From assembly GCA_910575725.1 (NCBI GenBank), contig CAJTFE010000019.1:21448-85447 (forward strand): a stretch of DNA of 64,000 nt, read 5' to 3'. Position 1 is the stretch's first letter, and every line of letters begins with the position of its first letter. The notes beneath the pieces were generated by a model. The model made no database searches and was not told where the DNA came from. It worked only from the letters and a program-made list of their open reading frames with translations. Source of the DNA: Clostridia bacterium (GTDB lineage: Bacteria; Bacillota; Clostridia; Lachnospirales; Lachnospiraceae). The translations under genes and the position numbers were made by a program. Positions 43,077-52,975 of this stretch are shown one piece after another.

Positions 43077-43882
43077 ATGAACACGCAGATTGCCCTTGTG
43101 GGAACGATATTCGTTACATTCTTATGGGGTTCCTGGTTTCAGACAGTAAAGCATACCGGCAATTTCCCGGTGCATGCGTTTATCAGTATGATGTATGCCG
43201 TGTCTGTTGTGATTGTATGGGGAGCCATAGGATTTTTGGGGGCAGAAATGGTTCCCCATGGAGTTCTGAATGAAATGACTGGGAACCGGCCTCTGGCCCT
43301 GCTGGTTTTTGCCTGCGGCCTGGTCTTTGGAGTTGCCATGCAGCTGCAGCTGACGGTTGTGAAAAGGATTGGCTTGATTTTGTCTACATCCGTCAGCGCC
43401 ACCTGCTCTATCTTAGGCGGAACGGCAGTATCCATGATGTTTGCCGGATGTCCTCCTATCCCCTGGCGACTTCTATGGGCCTGCGCTCTCCATTACGGCC
43501 GGAAGGTTTTGCATCCCTTACCTGTATGGGGCTTCTGGTCGCCGGGGCGTGCATCGGTTCTTCTGCCTTTACCTTCCTCTCATGGAAAAAGGAAGAGAAC
43601 TGGAGGGAGAGGAAAGAAGTTCCTATGGCCAGGCTTCTTTTCCTGGCAATGCTTGCAGCCTTCTGCCACTTCGGGGGAAATGTGCTGCATGCGGTTTTTG
43701 CGCCTGTAGTCAGCGTGGTCATTGCCACGGTAATGGGGAACAGCTATCACTGCTGGAGCTATATCTGGGGACTGGTTTACGGAGAATTCAAGGGAGCATC
43801 CGGGAAAACCTGCCTGATGCTTGGATCCGGGATTTTCATGTTTCTGGCAGGAGTCGTTCTGCTGTCCCTTGAAATTGTTTAG
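43077..43882 (+). pseudogene. Membrane transporter (EamA/RhaT-like), frameshifted
   Basis: The first 120 codons encode four or more helices (VGTIFVTFLWGSWFQTVKHT, FISMMYAVSVVIVWGAIGFL, LSTSVSATCSILGGTAVSMM). Near 43440-43455 the membrane reading moves to another frame (SSYPLATSM, CMGLLVAGACIGSSAFTFLS, IFMFLAGVVLLSLE) and ends at 43882. Adding one base, for example making GGATG into GGCATG, restores about 268 residues. So this is a single-base deletion or a sequencing error. The family resembles drug/metabolite or L-rhamnose transporters; it would import or export a sugar-like compound in the same operon. Confidence 0.75.
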
Positions 43883-43894
43883 AGAAATCCTTAA

Positions 43895-43966
43895 GAGTCT
43901 GCGGCAGGAGCTGCGGACTCTCCTTTGAGCCCCGGAGTATGCCTGATGATAAGGCATACTCCGGGG
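43895..43966 (+). terminator. Two hairpins before the regulator gene
   Basis: 43895-43920 (GAGTCTGC with GCGGACTC) then 43930-43966, a perfect 14-bp stem CCCCGGAGTATGCC / GGCATACTCCGGGG. The first may end the PTS operon. The second sits 15 bases before the regulator start, so it could also attenuate it. Confidence 0.6.
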
Positions 43967-43980
43967 GATGGAGATGCGCT

Positions 43981-46035
43981 ATGAATATGTTTACGGTACA
44001 GATACTGCAGATGCTGCTCCACGACGGGCAGGCAGAGCTTTCGGATATTCTTTGCAGGCTTGCAGTTACCAGAAGAATGTTTTTATATTACCAGAAGCAG
44101 CTCAACGACTTCCTGGAAGCCTCCGGACTGCCCGGCACGCTGCTGGCAGAAGAGCGCCTGTATCTGAAAGGACCAGAACGGGAAGCATACATGCGGCTTT
44201 TAGAGGGGCTTGACCCAAGAGCATACTATCTGGAGGCAGGAGAACGCCGGGAATGTATGCTGCTTATGATCGGCATCACAGGAAAGCCTCTGACCCTGGA
44301 GGATTTTGTAAATGTATTCCATGTATCAAGAAGAACCCTGCTAAGCGACGTGAACACAATCAAGGATTCCCTGCAAAAGCAGAAGATCGCCCTCTTAAAC
44401 TGGCCCAAGTACGGCTATTACTTTCAGGGAGACGAGCTTCATATCCGCTATCAGCTTTTTCTCGCATACCACAACCGGGAAAATCTCTGCATCGACCGCA
44501 TCAAGCGTCAGATCCTGACAGAGGAGCTTGCAAGACAGTATCCAAAGCTTAAGGCAGATGCGTTTCTGGAACACCTAGTCCATCTGCTGACCGAGAGCGA
44601 GACATGTGGGAAAGAGCATTTTGTATATTTTTCTGTCCAGGATCTGGCCCAGACCATCCTGCTGACACTCTTAAGGGGAAAAAAACAGCCCATTCTGCCT
44701 CTGCTTGACAAGAAAGAGATAAGCTGCACCGAGGGAACAGAATACTTAAAGAAAGGCTTAAGCCGCATGGAAATAGAACTGGAGCCCGGCGAGCAGCAGT
44801 ACCTGTGGCTGGTATTGCAGTCTGCCAAGGTCAGCGGCAGCGACATCAGCGGCTGTCAAGAGCTCATACTGGAGCTGGCCAGAGACATCCAGACAGAATT
44901 CAAAATCGTCTGCGGCATAGACCTCTTTCAGAACATAGAATTTTTCGAAATGTTCCTGCTTCATGTCCGCTCCATGTATTACAGAACCAGATACCGGATA
45001 AAAACCACCTCCTTTTACGATCATCCAGAGGAAGTAAACCCGGCATTTTCCCATATCACAAAGCAGGTAATGGAAAAAATAAGCCCAAAGTACAATCTGC
45101 TCATGGACGAAGCCGAGATCCAGTTTATCAGCTACTACTTTTTCTGCATGGAAGAGCAGAAGCTTTCTTCCGGGGAAAAGCCGGAAGAAAAAGTCGTCAT
45201 CGTCTGCGCCTCGGGCCTCGGCAGCTCCGCTTACATCCGCTGCCAGGTCTCCCGGCTCTTCGAGCACGCCTTTACCATCCAGCTTTCCGATTTGAGAAAT
45301 CTGGATTCCGTCCTGGATGAGCATACCAGGCTTATCATCAGCACCTTAAAGATAGAAGAAAACCTGCGAAAAGGGATCCCCTTTATAAAAATATCAACCA
45401 TCCTCACCCCACAGAACCGGCAGGAGCTGATAGACTGGCTCCTCCGCCAGGAAGCCTATATACAAAAGAACGGTGCCATCCGGGACATCCTGAACATCAT
45501 CAAAAAATACACCGTCATCCAGGATCACGAAAAGCTATTTTCCAGGCTGAACAAATATTTCCGCACAGATCCCCTATGGAAAAGAGACCTTACCCTAAGG
45601 GATCTCCTAAAACCCGAGTCCGTGCAGATCTACGACACAGCTCCCGGCTGGCAGGAAGGAATCCGGCTTGCAGCCCAGCCCCTCCTAAAAAGCGGCTATA
45701 TCAAAGAAGCCTACTTAACAGCAATCCTGCAGACCATCGAAAAACACGGCCCCTACTGCGAGATAATAAGCGGCGTCCTGCTCGCCCACGCAGAGCCCTC
45801 CGGAAACGTATGCTGCCCCGTCATGTCCCTGGCCCTATTCCAAACCCCCATCTGGTCAGAATCCTGGAAAAAACACATAACCGCCATATTCATCCTAGGC
45901 GTCATAGACCACTACAGCCACGCCTCCGCCCTGGCCGAATTAGTAACAGCCCTATCCAAAAACGAAACCTACCGCCGCCTCCCCCAATACAAAACCCCCC
46001 AAGAACTCTACCAAACCCTCACAGAAGATCCCTAA
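43981..46035 (+). CDS. BglG/LicR-type PTS-controlled transcriptional activator
   Basis: A 684-residue regulator. N-terminal HTH domains (ELSDILCRLAVTRRMFLYYQ, LTLEDFVNVFHVSRRTLLSD), two PRD domains (about 175-390, including HVRSMYYRTRYRIKT), a IIB-like domain (KVVIVCASGLGSSAYIRCQV) and a C-terminal IIA-like domain (LLAHAEPSGNVCCPV with the active histidine in LLAHA). Such proteins are phosphorylated by the PTS and activate sugar operons. It probably controls the upstream PTS operon. The 3' third shifts to almost G-free, C/A-rich codon use. The ATG at 43981 follows GGAGATGCGCT. Confidence 0.88.
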   Translation: MNMFTVQILQMLLHDGQAELSDILCRLAVTRRMFLYYQKQLNDFLEASGLPGTLLAEERLYLKGPEREAYMRLLEGLDPRAYYLEAGERRECMLLMIGITGKPLTLEDFVNVFHVSRRTLLSDVNTIKDSLQKQKIALLNWPKYGYYFQGDELHIRYQLFLAYHNRENLCIDRIKRQILTEELARQYPKLKADAFLEHLVHLLTESETCGKEHFVYFSVQDLAQTILLTLLRGKKQPILPLLDKKEISCTEGTEYLKKGLSRMEIELEPGEQQYLWLVLQSAKVSGSDISGCQELILELARDIQTEFKIVCGIDLFQNIEFFEMFLLHVRSMYYRTRYRIKTTSFYDHPEEVNPAFSHITKQVMEKISPKYNLLMDEAEIQFISYYFFCMEEQKLSSGEKPEEKVVIVCASGLGSSAYIRCQVSRLFEHAFTIQLSDLRNLDSVLDEHTRLIISTLKIEENLRKGIPFIKISTILTPQNRQELIDWLLRQEAYIQKNGAIRDILNIIKKYTVIQDHEKLFSRLNKYFRTDPLWKRDLTLRDLLKPESVQIYDTAPGWQEGIRLAAQPLLKSGYIKEAYLTAILQTIEKHGPYCEIISGVLLAHAEPSGNVCCPVMSLALFQTPIWSESWKKHITAIFILGVIDHYSHASALAELVTALSKNETYRRLPQYKTPQELYQTLTEDP

Positions 46036-46131
46036 CCTAACCCACTCCACCCATACCAAACAAACAACCCACCCACCCACCAACATCACCCCTCGCCAAA
46101 ACAACCAACTTAAGCACACAAACCTGCCGTC
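46036..46131. other. C/A-rich spacer nearly without G
   Basis: The 96 bases between the regulator and the convergent activase gene are almost free of G on the plus strand (runs such as CCCACCCACCCACC). No hairpin terminator or other motif is visible. Confidence 0.6.
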
Positions 46132-49100
46132 TTATTTTCCGCCACCTCCCAAATCCCGATAAGCCGTCGCCAACATCAACTTCAACCGATTCAGCTGATT
46201 CACCTCACTAGCCCCAGGATCATAATCAATAGCCACCACATTCGACTTCGGATAAACCCTTCTCAGCTCCTTAATCACCCCTTTTCCAACCACATGATTC
46301 GGCAGGCACCCAAAAGGCTGGGTACATACGATATTATGCACCCCATTCTCAATCAGCTCCAGCATCTCCCCGGTAAGGAACCACCCCTCCCCGGTCTGAT
46401 TGCCAAGAGACACAAACCTCGAAGCCATATCCCCCATCTTATCAATATTTCCCGGCGGTACAAAATGAAGGCTCCGCTCAAAAGCCTTCACAGCCGGCTT
46501 TCTAAGCCACTCCAAGGCCTTGATCCCAAGCCGTCCCTTTCTTGCAGAAGAGCGCTTCTTACCAAGATAATCCGCCTTAAACTCATTATTCTTAAAGCAG
46601 TAAAGCAGAAAGTCCATGAGATCCGGCACCACAGCCTCCGCCCCTTCCGCCTCCAGAAGATCCACAATATGATTGTTGGCAGAGGGAGAAAACTTCACCA
46701 GGATCTCCCCCACAACGCCGACTCTGGGCTTTTTGAGATTTTCATAGATAGGAAGCCGGTCAAAATCTTCAATAATCTCTTTGCAAAGCCGCACAAATCT
46801 GCGGTGAGAGGCGTGAGCGCTGGAGAGGAACTCCTGGCAGCGCTTTTTCCATTTTTCATGGAGGCGGTCGGCGGCGCCCGGCACCTTCTCATAAGGCCGC
46901 ATCCGGTAGAGCGCCCGAAGGAAGATATCCCCTAACACCAGCCCGTAAAGTCCTTTCACGGCCAGACGGGGCGTGATCCGAAAGCCGGGATTCTTTTCCA
47001 GACCGCTTAAATTCATAGAGATCACCGGAATATCCGGATACCCGGCCTTGCAAAGGGCCCGGCGGATAAATCCGATGTAATTGCTGGCCCGGCAGCCGCC
47101 GCCTGTCTGAGTGACAATAACAGCCAGCTTTTCCGGGTTATAGCGGCCTGAGAGAATCGCAGTCATAATCTGCCCAACCACCACCAGAGAGGGGTAGCAG
47201 GCGTCGTTGTTAACGTATTTAAGCCCCGTATCAATGGCTGCCTTGTCAGAGTCAGGCAAAACCTCAAGCTGGAACCCAGAGGCCCGGAAAGCCGGCTCGA
47301 TTAAGTCAAAGTGGATGGGTGACATCTGGGGACAGAGGATGGTATAGGTCTTGCGCATCTCCTCGGTAAATACAATCCGCTCATAGGAGGAGGACACAAT
47401 GGAACGGCAAATGGCTTTCTGTTCCCTCACCCGGAGGGCGGAAATGAGAGAGCGCACCCGGATTCTTGCCGCACCCAGGTTGTTGACCTCGTCAATCTTC
47501 AGACAGGTATAGATCTTCCCGGAATTGCTCAGAATATCATTAACCTGATCTGTCGTCACTGCATCCAGGCCGCAGCCAAAGGAATTGAGCTGTATGAGAT
47601 CCAGATCCTCCCGTGTCTTCACAAAGTTAGCCGCAGCATAGAGACGGGAATGGTACATCCACTGATCCATTACCATCAAAGGACGCTCCACTCCGTAGAG
47701 ATGGCAGATGGAGTCCTCGGTAAATACGGCAATGCCGTAGGAAGCGATGAGCTCCGGAATGCCGTGGTTAATCTCCGGATCTATGTGGTAGGGACGGCCG
47801 GCCAGAACAATGCCCCGGCGTCCTGTTTCCTTCAGATAGGAAAGGGTTTCCTCTCCTTTGCGCATCATATCTTCCCGGGCATTTTCAAGCTCCTTCCAGG
47901 CCTTGCGCACTGCGGCAGAGATCTCTGCTGCCGGGATGTGGTATTTCCCTTCAAATTCTTCTATGAGACGCTTCTCCAGAATCCCCATATTTTCAAAGGA
48001 AAGGAAGGGGCTGAAAAAGTCAATGGAGCCGTCTGCAAGCTCGTCGATGTTGTTCTTGATGTTCTCCGCATAGGAGGTGACAATGGGGCAGTTGTAGTGG
48101 TTGCCGGCATCGGGAAATTCATTCCGCTCATAGGGAATGCAGGGGTAGAAGATAAACGTAAGTCCCTTTCGTATCAGCCAGGTCACATGGCCGTGGGCCA
48201 GCTTGGCCGGATAGCACTCCGATTCACTGGGAATGGATTCGATCCCCAGCTCATAAATCTTCCGGTTGGAGGCCGGAGAGAGAACCACCTGGTATCTAAG
48301 CTCCGTAAAAAAAGTAAACCAGAAAGGATAATTTTCGTAAAAATTCAAAACCCTTGGAATCCCAACCTGTCCCCGGGACGCCTCGTGGATGGGCAGAGGC
48401 GTGTAGCCAAAGAGCCGCTTGTTTTTGTACTCGCAGAGATTAGGGACTTCCTCCTGGTTCCGGGACTTTCCAATCCCCCTTTCACAGCGGTTGCCGGAAA
48501 TAAACTGACGTCCGCCGGTAAAACGGTTGATGGTCAGGCGGCAGTTGTTGGTGCAGCCCTTGCATTTGGACATGGTAGTGGTGAATTCCAGCCCCTTGAT
48601 CTGTTCGATGGACAGCATGGAAGTCTTGGAGCCTTCCTGGTAGCGTTCTCTCGCAATGAGAGCCGCCCCGAAAGCGCCCATAATGCCGGCAATGTCGGGC
48701 CGAACCACCTCGCAGCCTGCAATTTTTTCAAAGCTTCGAAGAACGGCATCGTTGTAGAAGGTGCCGCCCTGGACTACGATATGCCTGCCTAAGGAGGAGG
48801 CGTCGGAAACCTTAATCACTTTAAACAAAGCGTTTTTAATGACCGAATAAGCCAGGCCGGCAGAAATGTCGGCAACCTGCGCCCCTTCTTTCTGGGCCTG
48901 CTTCACCTTGGAATTCATAAATACGGTACACCGGGTTCCCAGATCGATGGGATGCTCCGCAAAGAGAGCCGCTTTTGCAAAATCTTCCACGCTGTAGCCC
49001 AGGGATTTGGCAAAGGTCTCGATAAAGGAGCCGCATCCGGAGGAGCAGGCTTCGTTGAGCTGTACGTTGTCCACGGTATGATTGCGGATGCGGATACACT

Positions 49101-50385
49101 TCATATCCTGGCCGCCGATGTCCAGGATGCAGTCTACCTTTGGATTGAAGAATTCCGCCGCATAGTAGTGGGCCACCGTCTCCACCTCGCCCTCGTCCAG
49201 CATGAGGGCAGCTTTGATAAGGGCCTCCCCATAGCCGGTAGAGCAGGAACGGGCAATATGTGCGTTTTCCGGAAGAAAGCGGTAGATTTCCCGGATGGCC
49301 CGCAGGGTTGTCTTAAGAGGGCTTCCGTTGTTGCTGCTGTAAAAGGAATAGAGGAGGGAGCCGTCTTCTGCGACCAGCGCCGCCTTGGTGGTGGTGCTTC
49401 CGGCGTCAATACCTAGAAAGCAGTTTCCCTCATAGGCCTGGAAATCGCTGCGCAGAACCTGGTGGCGGCTGTGGCGTTCCTGAAACTTGCCGTACTCATA
49501 GCTGGAGGTAAAAAGGGGCTCCATGCGCTCCACCTCAAAGTCCATCTGGATATGGGACTGAAGCAGAAGCTTCAGTCTGTCAAGAGAGGTTGTGACCTCT
49601 GGATTGCTGTTCCTGGCGGCTCCTATGGCGGCAAAGAGGTGGGAGTGTCCCGGCGCAATGGTGTGTTCCTCGTCCAGCTTCAGGGTGCGGATAAAGGCAG
49701 CCTGAAGCTCAGAGAGAAAATGAAGCGGGCCGCCCAGAAATGCCACATGGCCCCGGATAGGTTTGCCGCAGGCCAGGCCGCTGATAGTCTGGTTGACCAC
49801 GGCCTGAAAAATAGAAGCGGACAAGTCTTCTTTTGTCGCTCCCTCGTTGATCAATGGCTGGATATCTGATTTTGCAAATACGCCGCAGCGGGCGGCAATG
49901 GTGTACAGAGAACGGTAATTTTTTGCATATTCATTGAGGCCCGCGGCGTCCGTCTGTAAGAGGGAGGCCATCTGATCGATAAAGGAGCCTGTGCCGCCGG
50001 CGCAGATGCCGTTCATGCGTTGTTCGATATTTCCGCCCTGGAAATAGATGATCTTGGCGTCCTCGCCGCCCAGCTCGATGGCGACGTCGGTCTTTGGAGC
50101 CTCGGCTTCCAGAGCCTGGGCCACTGCAACTACCTCCTGGATGAAGGGAACTTTCAGATGTCCGGCAAGGGCTAAGCCTCCGGATCCGGTAATGGCCGGG
50201 GCCAGTGTAAGATCCCCGAGAGAGGCTTCTGCTCTTCCAAGCAGCAGGGCCAGCGTCTCCTGAATATTCGCAAAATGACGTTCGTAGTCGGAAAATAACA
50301 GGGTTCCCCTGTCATCCAGTACTGCAATTTTAACAGTAGTGGAACCGATGTCGATTCCAAGCTTATATGCAGTCAGATTGTTCAT
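46132..50385 (-). CDS. Acyl-CoA dehydratase activase / HgdB-like fusion (BcrAD-BadFG, DUF2229)
   Basis: A 1417-residue protein with two ASKHA activase domains ([18 protein letters not shown] near residue 9 and [18 protein letters not shown] near 325). Each has the cluster motifs [24 protein letters not shown] or [26 protein letters not shown] cysteine-rich segment follows ([20 protein letters not shown]), then a DUF2229/HgdB-like domain ([55 protein letters not shown]). These proteins use ATP to give electrons to [4Fe-4S] dehydratases. Long versions like this are common in Clostridia and their partner enzyme is usually unknown. It is a single gene with about 300 bases of AT-rich upstream sequence. 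Confidence 0.85.
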   Translation of the reverse strand: MNNLTAYKLGIDIGSTTVKIAVLDDRGTLLFSDYERHFANIQETLALLLGRAEASLGDLTLAPAITGSGGLALAGHLKVPFIQEVVAVAQALEAEAPKTDVAIELGGEDAKIIYFQGGNIEQRMNGICAGGTGSFIDQMASLLQTDAAGLNEYAKNYRSLYTIAARCGVFAKSDIQPLINEGATKEDLSASIFQAVVNQTISGLACGKPIRGHVAFLGGPLHFLSELQAAFIRTLKLDEEHTIAPGHSHLFAAIGAARNSNPEVTTSLDRLKLLLQSHIQMDFEVERMEPLFTSSYEYGKFQERHSRHQVLRSDFQAYEGNCFLGIDAGSTTTKAALVAEDGSLLYSFYSSNNGSPLKTTLRAIREIYRFLPENAHIARSCSTGYGEALIKAALMLDEGEVETVAHYYAAEFFNPKVDCILDIGGQDMKCIRIRNHTVDNVQLNEACSSGCGSFIETFAKSLGYSVEDFAKAALFAEHPIDLGTRCTVFMNSKVKQAQKEGAQVADISAGLAYSVIKNALFKVIKVSDASSLGRHIVVQGGTFYNDAVLRSFEKIAGCEVVRPDIAGIMGAFGAALIARERYQEGSKTSMLSIEQIKGLEFTTTMSKCKGCTNNCRLTINRFTGGRQFISGNRCERGIGKSRNQEEVPNLCEYKNKRLFGYTPLPIHEASRGQVGIPRVLNFYENYPFWFTFFTELRYQVVLSPASNRKIYELGIESIPSESECYPAKLAHGHVTWLIRKGLTFIFYPCIPYERNEFPDAGNHYNCPIVTSYAENIKNNIDELADGSIDFFSPFLSFENMGILEKRLIEEFEGKYHIPAAEISAAVRKAWKELENAREDMMRKGEETLSYLKETGRRGIVLAGRPYHIDPEINHGIPELIASYGIAVFTEDSICHLYGVERPLMVMDQWMYHSRLYAAANFVKTREDLDLIQLNSFGCGLDAVTTDQVNDILSNSGKIYTCLKIDEVNNLGAARIRVRSLISALRVREQKAICRSIVSSSYERIVFTEEMRKTYTILCPQMSPIHFDLIEPAFRASGFQLEVLPDSDKAAIDTGLKYVNNDACYPSLVVVGQIMTAILSGRYNPEKLAVIVTQTGGGCRASNYIGFIRRALCKAGYPDIPVISMNLSGLEKNPGFRITPRLAVKGLYGLVLGDIFLRALYRMRPYEKVPGAADRLHEKWKKRCQEFLSSAHASHRRFVRLCKEIIEDFDRLPIYENLKKPRVGVVGEILVKFSPSANNHIVDLLEAEGAEAVVPDLMDFLLYCFKNNEFKADYLGKKRSSARKGRLGIKALEWLRKPAVKAFERSLHFVPPGNIDKMGDMASRFVSLGNQTGEGWFLTGEMLELIENGVHNIVCTQPFGCLPNHVVGKGVIKELRRVYPKSNVVAIDYDPGASEVNQLNRLKLMLATAYRDLGGGGK

Positions 50386-50690
50386 ATACCAATTTTTTCT
50401 GCAGAATTTGTACTGCAGCCTCCTTTTCTAGCGTCCCGGCACGAAAAACGTTCACAGGGGAACTGTTTCTGCCTGGCGGACATAAGGGTAGAAAAACTAC
50501 ATGATTTTACATTATACGACACTTAAAAAATTAAGGCAAATAAAAAAATTGTAAAAAATATTCTTAATTTTTGCCGGAAATACTGATTTGCGGCATTGTG
50601 ATTGAAATTTTGAAGCTTTTGGAAACAGAAATTGGGTGAGGTGCATATAGTATTCTATATAATAAGGAAAGAGTTGAGGTAAACTTTTCT
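50386..50690. promoter_or_regulatory. Divergent intergenic region, activase / LysM gene
   Basis: AT-rich. An imperfect hairpin at about 50525-50575 (CTTAATTTTT against AAAAATTAAG-type sequence) could shape either transcript. CATATAGTA at about 50643 resembles a sporulation-sigma -10 for the LysM gene but no clear -35 pairs with it. GAGTTGAGG lies 12 bases before the LysM start. Confidence 0.35.
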
Positions 50691-50897
50691 ATGAATCATT
50701 GCCATGGATTTCTTCATATTGTAGAAAAAGGGGACACCCTTTATCTCTTAAGCCGCAGGTATCACGTGCCGCTGTGGGCTGTACTGAACGCCAATCCTTA
50801 TGTGAATATCTACAATCTCCAGATTGGGGATGAGATCTGCATCCCCTGCAGGATACGGCCCAGGGAGGATTGCGCAGCCCCCTATGATTGTCAGTAA
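50691..50897 (+). CDS. Small LysM-domain protein
   Basis: A 68-residue protein that is almost only one LysM motif (HIVEKGDTLYLLSRRYHVPL, AVLNANPYVNIYNLQIGDEI, CIP), followed by a short Cys-containing tail. No signal peptide is present, so it may act inside the cell, for example at the spore surface, or be exported in a non-classical way. The small size and position before a membrane protein give no further clue. Confidence 0.75.
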   Translation: MNHCHGFLHIVEKGDTLYLLSRRYHVPLWAVLNANPYVNIYNLQIGDEICIPCRIRPREDCAAPYDCQ

Positions 50898-51021
50898 CGG
50901 CTGTGAACGCTGTGTTGACAAACAGACGGCCCTCACCTATAATAAACCAAAAGAGCACTTGAAAAGAAAAAGGGAGATCCGGGGAAGACCGGAATCCCGG
51001 AGAAAGGAAGAAGATTACTGC

Positions 51022-51903
51022 ATGAACTGGATTGATAAGCTGGAGAAGAAGTTTGGAAGGTATGCCGTTTCGAATCTGATGTATTATATTATTATACTGT
51101 ATGCGGTGGGGTATGTGGTTCTGCTGTTTGCACCGGATTTGTATTACAACTACCTGTCGCTGGATGCATCGGCCATTGTGCACGGGCAGATCTGGCGTAT
51201 AGCGACCTTTCTGATTTATCCGCCAAGTTCCAGTTTAATCTGGTTTCTGGTGGTGCTGTATCTTTACTATTCCATTGGAAGGGCGCTGGAAGCCCAATGG
51301 GGAACCTTCCGGTTTAACCTGTACTTTTTTATGGGAGTGCTGCTGCATATTGTGGCTGCCTTTGTGTGCCAGTATGTGTTCGGCGTAAACTTCAGCCAGC
51401 ATTTTGGAACTTATTGGCTGAACAATTCCCTTTTCCTTGCTTATGCGGCTACCTATCCGGATATGCAGTTTATGCTGTACTTTCTGATTCCTATTAAAGC
51501 GAAGGCGCTGGGTATTATATACGCAATCTATTTCGGAGTGGAGATTGTGGCGGGCTTCCTTGCGGAACATTTAACAATCAATATGCTTTACGGCTTGTCG
51601 AGAATCGGAATCATCGTACATCCTGCTTATAGCCTGATGGCCCTTTTGTCCCTGGGAAATTTTGTGATTTTCTTTCTGGGAATGCGGAAGCTGCACCGTT
51701 ATTCTCCCAAGGAGATTCATCGCAGGCAGACCTATGTGCGCAGCGTGAAGAGAGGGGAAAGGGCTGTGGGCACGCATAAATGCGCTATTTGCGGCCGCAC
51801 GGAGAAGGACGGGGACAACCTGGAATTCCGCTTCTGTTCCAAGTGCAACGGAAATTATGAATACTGTCAGGAGCACCTGTTTACCCATACTCATGTAAAG
51901 TAA
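51022..51903 (+). CDS. Rhomboid-like membrane protein without a catalytic serine motif, with C-terminal zinc-ribbon
   Basis: A 293-residue protein with about six helices. The region IVHGQIWRIATFLIYPPSSS, YLYYSIGRALEAQWGTFRFN is arranged as in rhomboid or Derlin-type proteins (G-WR-T-F, then LE--WG), and FLIPIKAKALGIIYAIYFG follows. The GxSG serine motif expected of an active rhomboid protease is absent. The tail has C-x2-C pairs (CAICGRTEK, FCSKCNGNYEYCQEHLFTH). It may bind rather than cut membrane proteins. The ATG at 51022 was chosen because it starts the helical protein; weak GGAAG lies 11 bases before it. Confidence 0.65.
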   Translation: MNWIDKLEKKFGRYAVSNLMYYIIILYAVGYVVLLFAPDLYYNYLSLDASAIVHGQIWRIATFLIYPPSSSLIWFLVVLYLYYSIGRALEAQWGTFRFNLYFFMGVLLHIVAAFVCQYVFGVNFSQHFGTYWLNNSLFLAYAATYPDMQFMLYFLIPIKAKALGIIYAIYFGVEIVAGFLAEHLTINMLYGLSRIGIIVHPAYSLMALLSLGNFVIFFLGMRKLHRYSPKEIHRRQTYVRSVKRGERAVGTHKCAICGRTEKDGDNLEFRFCSKCNGNYEYCQEHLFTHTHVK

Positions 51904-51910
51904 AGAAAAA

Positions 51911-51938
51911 AAGAAGCCTGCTGCCAGGCTTCTTTTTT
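51911..51938 (+). terminator. Rho-independent terminator
   Basis: AAGAAGCCTG-CTGC-CAGGCTTCTT followed by TTTT. Confidence 0.85.
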
Positions 51939-52025
51939 AAAATCTTCCTACACAACGTATGATGGCATTTCCCGGGGAAGAGTGTTATAGTTTTAACAAG
52001 TTGAAATATTACGGAACTATTCATA

Positions 52026-52081
52026 TGTGCCGAAGCGGCTTTACCATTTAGAGCTGCCGCGCAGCGACTACAAATAGGAGG
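52026..52081 (+). repeat. Short intergenic repeat family C, copy upstream of focA
   Basis: TGTGCCGAAGCGGCTTTACC, then GCTGCCGCGCAGCGACTAC and AAATAGGAGG, which supplies the focA ribosome site. Just before it, ATATTACGGAACT (about 52007-52019) matches the 3' part of family A, so two repeats are joined here as at 33003-33165 but in the other order. Confidence 0.65.
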
Positions 52082-52090
52082 TATGGAGAG

Positions 52091-52882
52091 ATGAATACAC
52101 CAGCGGAAATTGCACAAAATTATGTGGGAATCGGAAAAAAGAAGACGGAGCTGCCGCCTGTGAAGATGCTTGTGCTCGGCATTCTGGCAGGCATGTTTAT
52201 CGGTTTCGGGGCGATTGGATTTCAGATTGCCACAGCTACAATCGGAGGAAATCTTGGAAAGTTTGTAGGAGCATTCCTCTTCCCCACAGGACTGGCGCTG
52301 GTTCTGCTTGCAGGAAGCGAGCTCTTTACGGGAAACTGCCTTCTGGTCATTCCTTTGCTGGAAAAAGAGGCGTCCCTTGCCGGAGTGCTGAAGAACTGGG
52401 TCTTTGTATACCTTGGTAACTTTTTGGGAAGCGCCATACTGGCATTCCTGCTGGTATATGGACATACGCCCTCTGCTATGGACGGTGCGCTTATGAATAC
52501 CATGATGTCCACGGCAGCCGCTAAGGTGGGAATCAGCGTGGGAGATGCAATATTCCGCGGAATTCTCTGCAACATTATGGTGTGTCTGGCTGTGTGGATG
52601 TCCTTTTCTGCAAAGACGGCAGGAGGAAAGATTGCTGCCCTGTATCTTCCCATTGTAGTGTTCGTGCTGGCTGGTTTTGAGCATAGCGTAGCAAATATGT
52701 ATTATATTATGGCGGGTATTTTCTGCAACGGCGTCTACGGCTTAGGGGAGGCCGGCGTGAATGTCGGCAGTATGCTGGTGAACAACCTGCTTCCGGTTAC
52801 GGTGGGCAATATCATCGGCGGCGGCCTGGTGGGACTTACATATTGGTTCCTTTACTTAAAGGGCGCCAGGAAGAGCGCATAG
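52091..52882 (+). CDS. Formate/nitrite transporter family protein (FocA-like)
   Basis: A 263-residue pentameric channel-type protein with six helices (LVLGILAGMFIGFGAIGFQI, PTGLALVLLAGSELFTGN, LKNWVFVYLGNFLGSAILAF, FRGILCNIMVCLAVWMSFSA, LAGFEHSVANMYYIMAGIF). The conserved E-LFTGN and GFEHSVANM elements mark the FNT family. Substrate may be formate or a related small anion. GGAGGTATGGAGAG precedes the ATG. Confidence 0.92.
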   Translation: MNTPAEIAQNYVGIGKKKTELPPVKMLVLGILAGMFIGFGAIGFQIATATIGGNLGKFVGAFLFPTGLALVLLAGSELFTGNCLLVIPLLEKEASLAGVLKNWVFVYLGNFLGSAILAFLLVYGHTPSAMDGALMNTMMSTAAAKVGISVGDAIFRGILCNIMVCLAVWMSFSAKTAGGKIAALYLPIVVFVLAGFEHSVANMYYIMAGIFCNGVYGLGEAGVNVGSMLVNNLLPVTVGNIIGGGLVGLTYWFLYLKGARKSA

Positions 52883-52975
52883 ACAAAAGAATAAAGATTA
52901 TTTTAAAGGCATTGATCAAGGGGCTGTCCGTTGCGGCGGTCCCTTGCGTTTGCGTTTTACAGGAGGGAAGCTGTG

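Noticed and set aside
47650..48792. A 380-codon plus-strand frame opposite the activase gene
   Set aside because: Antisense to conserved cysteine motifs of the activase; no ribosome site.
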